DNA of 6,298 nucleotides, taken from Chryseobacterium gleum (GTDB lineage Bacteria > Bacteroidota > Bacteroidia > UBA10329). The stretch spans positions 1 through 6,298 of the forward strand of contig CAMCFW010000136.1 in NCBI GenBank assembly GCA_945874195.1, given 5' to 3'. The position numbers and the translations under genes are program-made. Positions 1 to 4,305 of the stretch are shown here, one piece after another. The notes under the pieces were generated by a model. It did no database searches. It saw only the letters and a list, made by a program, of their open reading frames with translations, and was not told where the DNA came from. Within the stretch, counting starts at the first letter, position 1; each line of letters starts with the position of its first letter.

Positions 1-489
1 TTCGTTGGTTCTCAAGCTTGGGAATGGTATCACTTCATTCATGGCACTGAGCATGGCGCCTATCTTTTGGAAGACGGTGTGACCGTAATGAAGCATAAGA
101 TCGATCCGCATACACACATCATTGAAGACGGTGCATTTCTTGTTCCCGAGAACCGAGAAGGGGAATTGAATGAATTCAGTGGCTTCAGAGAAGTGAACGG
201 TGCTGAAGCAGAAGCCATGAAAGCTACTGCCACACACATTCACGGAGCCAATTTGAGCCACAATGAATATGGCATTCCATTATTTGCAGATTTTTTCTTT
301 TTCATCACTGGTTTCCACGGCTTTCACGTATTCTCAGGGGTCGTCATCAACTTCATCATATTCATGATGGTGGTTGAAGGCAAATTCGAAAAGACCGGAC
401 ATTACGAGATGGTTGAGAAATCAGGACTTTATTGGCACTTCGTGGATCTTGTATGGGTCTTCGTTTTCACCTTCTTCTATCTACTCTAA
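1..489 (+). CDS. ctaE: Cytochrome c oxidase subunit III, C-terminal part (5' end outside window)
   Basis: The reading frame is open from base 1 to the TAA at 487-489, giving 162 residues, so the gene starts upstream and is cut by the window edge. Subunit III is a membrane subunit of the aa3/caa3-type haem-copper terminal oxidase; it stabilises the catalytic subunit I and its proton uptake. The family signature is clear: an SQAWEW helix end near residues 4-9, then FFFFITGFHGFHVFSG at about 98-113 and a last helix with GLYWHFVDLVWVFVF at about 142-156, which contains the conserved WHFVD. Membrane segments lie at about 93-126 and 141-162. Between residues 15 and 92 is a long hydrophilic loop, much longer than in proteobacterial COX3 and rich in His (H11, 14, 18, 32, 37, 39, 79, 81, 87). 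From memory, Bacteroidota COX3 proteins carry a comparable loop ending in a similar GANL-NEYG motif. An internal TTG at 67 is not a real start, because the homology continues upstream of it. Confidence 0.95.
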   Translation, partial: FVGSQAWEWYHFIHGTEHGAYLLEDGVTVMKHKIDPHTHIIEDGAFLVPENREGELNEFSGFREVNGAEAEAMKATATHIHGANLSHNEYGIPLFADFFFFITGFHGFHVFSGVVINFIIFMMVVEGKFEKTGHYEMVEKSGLYWHFVDLVWVFVFTFFYLL

Positions 490-510
490 TCACAATTATA
501 TTCAGTTCCT

Positions 511-894
511 ATGGACGCAAGAGACGACATTTACGAATACAGTCTAGACACTCATCATAACGAGGAGCAAGGCGCTAAAATGCGCAAGAAGTTCTACTTG
601 GTGCTAGCGTTGCTTTCAGCCGTTACCATTATTGAAGTGGCAATGGGCATGGCTTGGTCGAGAGTGGAATCTATGGCACTATTTCTCAAGATCACCTTTA
701 TCGCACTTACCTTGGTAAAGGCAGGTTACATCGTGATGATCTTCATGCACCTCGGAGATGAAGTGAAGAGCTTTCAGAAAACAATCCTGTTACCTTACTT
801 CATTCTGATCGGCTATCTCATTTTCATTTGCCTCAGTGAGGCATTATATGCAGGGACTCTTCGACCCTTGCTTGAAAATTATTTCGGCTTCTGA
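511..894 (+). CDS. Cytochrome c oxidase subunit IV family protein (prokaryotic COX4)
   Basis: This is a 127-residue small integral membrane subunit of the haem-copper oxidase (prokaryotic subunit IV/CtaF-like), with a presumed structural or assembly role. The first 26 residues are polar and cytoplasm-like, followed by three hydrophobic helices at about 27-46, 57-79 and 91-110. The central LVKAGYIVMIFMHLGDE stretch (68-84) is the family hallmark, with K70, H80 and an acidic residue after the second helix. ATG 511 lies 21 bases after the COX3 stop and gives a normal-length N-terminus; a second in-frame ATG at 580 would remove the polar tail and is less likely. No Shine-Dalgarno sequence precedes it, as is usual in Bacteroidota. 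Its stop codon shares one base with the start of the next gene (TGATG). Length and position directly after COX3 fit the standard Bacteroidota oxidase operon. Confidence 0.92.
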   Translation: MDARDDIYEYSLDTHHNEEQGAKMRKKFYLVLALLSAVTIIEVAMGMAWSRVESMALFLKITFIALTLVKAGYIVMIFMHLGDEVKSFQKTILLPYFILIGYLIFICLSEALYAGTLRPLLENYFGF

Positions 895-1601
895 TGGAGG
901 GCAACTCGGGAGCGAAGAAGTACCTGATCCTGTTCAGTATTCTCTTTCTTCCAACCATCGTTTACTTGTTTTTTGTGAGAGGTGAGCACAATTTTGCTCA
1001 CCTTCCTTTTATAACCTATACAGATACGAACGGGGTTGTTCTAAATCGGAAAGCTCCGAAGTTTTCGTTCATTGATCAGAACGGCAACCAATTCTCTGAT
1101 CAGGATGTTAAGGGAAAGATATATCTGGTCGATTTCTTTTTCACATCCTGTCCGTCCATTTGTCCGATCATGACCGCAAATCTTATGACCATCAACGAGC
1201 GGTTCGCCCATTATGAAGAGTTTATGATCGTGTCGCACACGGTCGATCCATTAAGAGACACACCTGAAGTGTTGAAGGAGTATGCGGAAAAGCGCAAGAT
1301 CGATTCGAAGCGATGGCATTTTCTTACAGGCGATAAGGATTCGCTGTATGCTGCGGCCTATCAATACCTTTCAAGCGCAATGGAAGACAGCATGGCCCCG
1401 GGTGGATTTCTGCATACCGAGTATTTTGTTCTGGTTGATAAGGAAGGAAATCTCCGCTCTCGCGAGGATGATAATGGAAACATCATAGGTGTGTATGACG
1501 GCACAAATGCACAACACATGCGCGACCTGACAGACGACATAAAAGTGTTGATCGCAGAATACAATCTCGAATTGAAGAAGAACAAGAACCCAGAGGAATG
1601 A
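894..1601 (+). CDS. sco: SCO1/SenC family copper chaperone for cytochrome c oxidase
   Basis: This is a 235-residue membrane-anchored thioredoxin-fold protein that is expected to bind copper and help mature the CuA site of oxidase subunit II on the outer face of the membrane. A short cytoplasmic stretch is followed by one hydrophobic anchor at about residues 9-27. The thioredoxin-like domain covers about 53-225. The copper ligands of the SCO family are all present: C86 and C90 in a CPSICP motif and H174 in GFLHTEYFVLVD. The usual VDPLRDTPEVL segment is at 117-127. A long acidic and basic C-terminal tail (226-235) follows. The start overlaps the COX4 stop by one base (TGATG), and its own stop overlaps the next start in an ATGA, so translation is probably coupled both ways. 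SCO homologues can also act as thiol reductases, but the oxidase operon context favours copper delivery. Confidence 0.95.
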   Translation: MEGNSGAKKYLILFSILFLPTIVYLFFVRGEHNFAHLPFITYTDTNGVVLNRKAPKFSFIDQNGNQFSDQDVKGKIYLVDFFFTSCPSICPIMTANLMTINERFAHYEEFMIVSHTVDPLRDTPEVLKEYAEKRKIDSKRWHFLTGDKDSLYAAAYQYLSSAMEDSMAPGGFLHTEYFVLVDKEGNLRSREDDNGNIIGVYDGTNAQHMRDLTDDIKVLIAEYNLELKKNKNPEE

Positions 1602-2122
1602 CCGACAAACGTGTGTTTCAGGTTATAATGCTGCTTTCGGTGGTGGTTTTTGGGGTAGTGACCATGCTTTATTCACTCCCAAAGCAAGAAGGCATTCCAA
1701 ACTGGGCGCGAACGCTTCCGTTGCTGAATGCCTTGATTAACGCAACGTGCTCAGTGCTGTTGCTGGTGTCAATCTGGTGTATCAAAAATAAAAAGGTTCA
1801 ATGGCACAAGAGGCTGAATATCACCACGTTTATATTATCAAGCCTGTTTCTGGTCTCTTACATCGTTTTCCATTCGTTCGGTGTGGAGACAAAATTTCCG
1901 ATCGATAGTCCGATCAGACCCCTTTACCTTTTCATATTACTGAGCCATATATTACTTGCCGCCATTGTTCTCCCTCTTGTTTTGGTCTCATTCTACTTCG
2001 GACTGTCAGGCAAGTTGGATCTCCATCGGAAAGTGTCCAGATTCACATTCCCCGTTTGGCTATATGTAACGGTTACGGGCGTGGTGGTCTATTTGATGAT
2101 CTCTCCATATTACGAGTTCTAA
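1598..2122 (+). CDS. DUF420 family membrane protein (YozB/CtaM-like), oxidase biogenesis
   Basis: This is a 174-residue polytopic membrane protein with five predicted helices at about 6-26, 40-62, 72-91, 108-132 and 148-170. It has the conserved features I associate with DUF420: LPLLNALINAT after the first helix, a WHKRLN turn (H70), YIVFHSFG (H92), the RPLYLFILLSHILLA helix (H117), LHRK (H143) and a terminal PVWLYVTVTGVVVYLM stretch. The four His at or near helix ends could ligate metal or haem. Members in Bacillus (YozB, named CtaM) have been reported to be needed for copper trafficking to, or maturation of, caa3 oxidase. I infer the same role here from family and from its place right after SCO. 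The start overlaps the SCO stop (ATGA at 1598-1601), and the stop is one base before the next ATG. The exact biochemical role is unknown, and I infer no transport activity. Confidence 0.9.
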   Translation: MTDKRVFQVIMLLSVVVFGVVTMLYSLPKQEGIPNWARTLPLLNALINATCSVLLLVSIWCIKNKKVQWHKRLNITTFILSSLFLVSYIVFHSFGVETKFPIDSPIRPLYLFILLSHILLAAIVLPLVLVSFYFGLSGKLDLHRKVSRFTFPVWLYVTVTGVVVYLMISPYYEF

Positions 2123-2123
2123 G

Positions 2124-2378
2124 ATGAAAGCAAGTCGCGCAATTTTTCTGTTCAGTATACTGCTGCTGGGTTTGACCCTACTACCCGATTATAGTAATGC
2201 GCAATGCAGCATGTGTCGAGCCGTGACCAATTCCAATCAACTTACCGATGACGCATTCACGGTAGGAAATGGACTGAACAATGCGATCCTTTATCTCATG
2301 GCCATGCCATACTTGTTGGCAGTGGTCTTCTTCTATGCCTTTTATCGTAAGCAGATAATGGCGTGGTTCAAAAAGTAA
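2124..2378 (+). CDS. Small secreted/membrane CxxC protein at the end of the oxidase operon, function unknown
   Basis: This gene encodes 84 residues. The N-terminus is a clear signal peptide: MKASR, a hydrophobic core at about 7-20, and a likely cleavage after SNA (residue 26). The mature protein would begin QCSMCRA, placing C28, M30 and C31 at the very start of the exported domain. A short polar stretch (32-50) with several Asn and Asp follows, then a GLNNAILYLMAMPYLL-type membrane helix at about 54-74 and a basic tail (YRKQ, WFKK) that would lie in the cytoplasm. There is no lipobox. ATG 2124 is one base after the DUF420 stop (TAAGATG), so it is almost certainly part of the same operon. I recall similar small proteins behind oxidase assembly genes in Bacteroidota, usually left as hypothetical. 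A Cu(I)-binding or thiol role in CuA/CuB assembly is plausible, but it is inference from motif and context only. Confidence 0.85.
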   Translation: MKASRAIFLFSILLLGLTLLPDYSNAQCSMCRAVTNSNQLTDDAFTVGNGLNNAILYLMAMPYLLAVVFFYAFYRKQIMAWFKK

Positions 2379-2393
2379 GAAGTTGATCCAAGT

Positions 2394-2417
2394 GGTTCAG
2401 CATTATACCGCAGAACC
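2394..2417 (+). other. Imperfect hairpin just after the oxidase operon
   Basis: GGTTCAGC (2394-2401) can pair with GCAGAACC (2410-2417) around an 8-base loop, with one A-A mismatch in the stem. It lies 15 bases after the last stop of the oxidase operon and before the strong terminator. It has no T-run behind it, so it is more likely a 3'-UTR structure than a terminator, and it may be chance. Confidence 0.25.
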
Positions 2418-2452
2418 CCTCACTTAACTCCTCCAAAGTATTCCTCAAAAAG

Positions 2453-2484
2453 AAAGGCCTTCCCAATTGATAGGGAAGGCCTTT
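2453..2484. terminator. Bidirectional intrinsic terminator between convergent genes
   Basis: AAAGGCCTTCCC (2453-2464) is perfectly complementary to GGGAAGGCCTTT (2473-2484), giving a 12-bp stem with an 8-base AT-rich loop. On the + strand it is followed by a T-rich stretch (ACCTTTTCTTTT, 2485-2496). On the - strand it is followed by CTTTTTGA (the complement of 2445-2452). It lies 75 bases after the oxidase operon and about 25 bases beyond the stop of the - strand coiled-coil gene, so it can end transcription from both sides. Confidence 0.85.
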
Positions 2485-2509
2485 ACCTTTTCTTTTGGTA
2501 CTAAATGAA

Positions 2510-3409
2510 CTATCTCAGGTCGACCGCGGCAGTGCCGATCAAGGCTTTATCCACATAAATTTCTACCGTATTCTTTCCAACTTGGAATTCAGTGGCCGGA
2601 GCAGGGTAGTAGAGGCAAAGATCCTCTATCTGTTTGTTATCATATTGAATGTCTTTCGACATGCTGTAGGTCATTGAACCTCCTTCAAACGCAAATTCCT
2701 CACCGTGTCCTTTGGTCAGAACTTTTCCGTCCGGTCCAACAATACGAATATAAATGGTCTTTGCACCTGGCTTGGTGATCGGATTTTCGCTAAGAGTAAA
2801 GCAAATGCGGAGCTTCTCAACCCGATTGGCCTTATTGTTCACCTTCTCCTTCTTTCCTCTCACACCCTCAACCGCTACCTTATAGGCGGTAAGCACAGAA
2901 CCCAAGGCTACTTTATTGGACAGATTCATATTCTCGGTAGTGAGCTCTTGATTAAGGCCTGTCTGTTTTGTGTACTCGCCTTCAAGGCTGCCATACTTTC
3001 CTTGTAACGAACTGTGCTCCGTGTTCAGACTATCATACTTTGCTTGCATGGATTCGAACTTAGCATTCAAGGCTTTCAATTGACCTTTATACCACGCTAG
3101 TTTACCTGCATCGCCTTTATATTTCTCAACATCGGCTTTCAAGGCCAAGATCTGCTGACGTTGCTCCTCCAACTCTTCAGAAAGTTGTCCGTTCTCCTCT
3201 TCCAAACTGGTGTATTTGCCTAGAAGTTCGTCCAATTCAGCGGTAAGACCATCTTTCTCTACCGTCAATTGTTGTTTTTCAACGGTTAGTTGATCGTTGG
3301 CGGCCTTTTGCTCGAACAACTGCCAGCCGAGCACTCCAGAGAGTAGCAACAAAATCACCGCAAGTATGAGGAATACCTTATTGCTTTGAGTCTTTTCTTT
3401 ATCTTCCAT
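2510..3409 (-). CDS. Membrane-anchored coiled-coil protein with beta-rich C-terminal domain, function unknown
   Basis: This gene encodes 299 residues. A short charged N-terminus (1-11) is followed by one membrane helix (about 12-32), a long coiled coil (about 36-168), a basic linker (183-200, rich in K, R and N) and a C-terminal domain (about 197-299). The C-terminal domain has alternating beta patterns such as KTIYIRIVGPDGKVL and NTVEIYVDKALIG, suggesting an immunoglobulin-like sandwich. A column spaced by seven from L41 to N160 is L, F or Y at 14 of 18 positions. The domain probably faces the periplasm. ATG at 3409 gives a natural anchor start, and the stop is TAG. Similar proteins occur in Bacteroidota and are usually called hypothetical or misnamed as chromosome segregation proteins because of the coil. 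It is convergent with the oxidase operon and divergent from comF, so it is probably transcribed alone. I cannot assign a function; a spacer, scaffold or envelope-tethering role is only a guess. Confidence 0.85.
   Translation of the reverse strand: MEDKEKTQSNKVFLILAVILLLLSGVLGWQLFEQKAANDQLTVEKQQLTVEKDGLTAELDELLGKYTSLEEENGQLSEELEEQRQQILALKADVEKYKGDAGKLAWYKGQLKALNAKFESMQAKYDSLNTEHSSLQGKYGSLEGEYTKQTGLNQELTTENMNLSNKVALGSVLTAYKVAVEGVRGKKEKVNNKANRVEKLRICFTLSENPITKPGAKTIYIRIVGPDGKVLTKGHGEEFAFEGGSMTYSMSKDIQYDNKQIEDLCLYYPAPATEFQVGKNTVEIYVDKALIGTAAVDLR
2984..3061 (-). repeat. Four consecutive heptads of K-(F/Y/H)-x-S-(L/M) in the coiled coil
   Basis: Residues 117-121 (KFESM), 124-128 (KYDSL), 131-135 (EHSSL) and 138-142 (KYGSL) of the coiled-coil protein repeat at exact seven-residue spacing. 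An earlier copy (KYTSL) lies at residues 65-69. This is protein-level periodicity; the DNA of the units is only loosely similar. Confidence 0.6.
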
Positions 3410-3434
3410 TATTGGTTTGAGTGGGTTAGTGGGC

Positions 3435-3442
3435 TAAAAGTA
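3435..3442 (-). promoter_or_regulatory. Candidate -7 element for the coiled-coil gene
   Basis: Read on the - strand, this is TACTTTTA, which matches the Bacteroidota -7 consensus TAnnTTTG at all but the last base. It ends 25 bases before the ATG of the coiled-coil gene, the same distance as the better element in front of dxs. No TTG of a -33 box is found at the expected spacing, so the call is weak. Confidence 0.3.
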
Positions 3443-3465
3443 TAAAATTCATTGTATTGATTCGG

Positions 3466-4197
3466 ATGAGATTAAGTGATTCACATACATTGCAACGTAT
3501 GTTAAAACCGGTTCTAACGGGGTTCGAGGCGCTTTTAAGTCTTTTTTATCCTCGCATCTGTGGTGGATGCAATGCCCACCTCAGGAAGTATGAGGGCGAC
3601 CTTTGCCTTATTTGCCTATACAGCCTGCCCAAAACCTATTATTGGGATTATCCGATCACACCGATCGAGGAGTTGTTCAAAGGTCGATTGAAGGTTTCCT
3701 CAGCCTGTTCCTTACTGCATTTCGAGAAGATGTCGGTGACACAACGATTGATGCATCGACTGAAGTACGATGGGAAAACAAGCATTGGCGTTGAACTTGG
3801 CCGTGCATTTGGCCTCATTCTGAAGGAGAAGAAGTGGTATTCTGATGTGGATATTATAGTTCCTGTTCCACTACACTTCACTAAACTGGCGAGGCGTGGA
3901 TACAACCAAAGCACCACCATAGCAAATGGGTTGGCCGAGGTTTATAATGTCAGGGTGAGTCCTCACGCCCTCAAGAGAATGGTCAACTCTGAAACTCAGA
4001 CCCGTAAGGCCCGATATGCTCGAACCGAGAATGTCCAAGATGTCTTCGTGGTGGCGGAACAAAAAGCCATAAACGGCAAGAACGTGCTCTTGGTTGACGA
4101 TGTAGTGACCACCGGAGCCACCCTAGAGGCAGCCGGACAGGCCTTGCTGAACGCTGGGGCAGCAAAGCTTTACATAGCCACTTTGGCAACCGCATGA
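3466..4197 (+). CDS. comF: ComF family phosphoribosyltransferase-like protein
   Basis: From ATG 3466 the protein has 243 residues, the usual ComF size. Near the N-terminus is the typical Cys4 zinc-binding region: C32 and C35 (CGGC) with C47 and C50 (CLIC). The remainder has a type I phosphoribosyltransferase fold with VDIIVPVPLH (about 128-137), RRGYNQS (about 143-149, the ComF signature) and the PRPP-binding loop VLLVDDVVTTGAT (about 207-219), whose adjacent Asp pair and TTGAT are intact. ComF proteins act in DNA uptake during natural competence, at the cytoplasmic side of the membrane; the phosphoribosyltransferase substrate is not known. Other in-frame starts are TTG 3457, giving three more residues, and ATG 3499, which begins MLKPVL and is closer to many homologues. 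No Shine-Dalgarno sequence helps the choice. The gene stands alone, divergent from the coiled-coil gene and 108 bases before dxs. Confidence 0.9.
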   Translation: MRLSDSHTLQRMLKPVLTGFEALLSLFYPRICGGCNAHLRKYEGDLCLICLYSLPKTYYWDYPITPIEELFKGRLKVSSACSLLHFEKMSVTQRLMHRLKYDGKTSIGVELGRAFGLILKEKKWYSDVDIIVPVPLHFTKLARRGYNQSTTIANGLAEVYNVRVSPHALKRMVNSETQTRKARYARTENVQDVFVVAEQKAINGKNVLLVDDVVTTGATLEAAGQALLNAGAAKLYIATLATA

Positions 4198-4242
4198 TGG
4201 CTTTTTCAGACGTGTTACGCCTACTTTAGAACCTGTTATATT

Positions 4243-4260
4243 AAGTTGGGAATCCGACTT
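4243..4260 (+). other. Short inverted repeat in the dxs upstream region
   Basis: AAGTTGG (4243-4249) pairs with CCGACTT (4254-4260) around a 4-base loop, with one G-T wobble. It covers the candidate -33 TTG of the dxs promoter. It may be a weak comF terminator (only a short TTTAT follows), an operator, or chance. Confidence 0.25.
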
Positions 4261-4280
4261 TATGTAATTGGCTATCTTTG
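4246..4280 (+). promoter_or_regulatory. dxs: Bacteroidota-type promoter for dxs
   Basis: TATCTTTG at 4273-4280 is an exact match to the Bacteroidota -7 consensus TAnnTTTG. It lies 25 bases before the dxs ATG, which would leave a leader of about 20 bases. A TTG at 4246-4248 could be the -33 box, but the spacing of 24 bases is slightly longer than usual. The -7 element is the firm part of this call. Confidence 0.55.
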
Positions 4281-4305
4281 CCCCTCATACTTTTGAAGCA
4301 TCAGA

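Noticed and set aside
67..489. Start of COX3 at TTG 67
   Set aside because: The frame is open upstream to base 1, and residues before it (SQAWEW) belong to COX3, so the gene begins outside the window.
2124..2378. Reading the small CSMC protein as a lipoprotein
   Set aside because: The residues before C28 are SNAQ, which is not a lipobox; cleavage after SNA by the ordinary signal peptidase fits better.
2705..3007. 100-residue + strand open frame across the coiled-coil gene
   Set aside because: It opposes a gene with a coherent membrane-coil-beta architecture; its composition looks like an antisense reading of heptads.
2510..3409. Calling the coiled-coil gene an SMC-type chromosome segregation protein
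   Set aside because: There is no Walker A, Walker B or ABC signature, and a membrane helix is present at the N-terminus; similarity would come only from coiled-coil composition.
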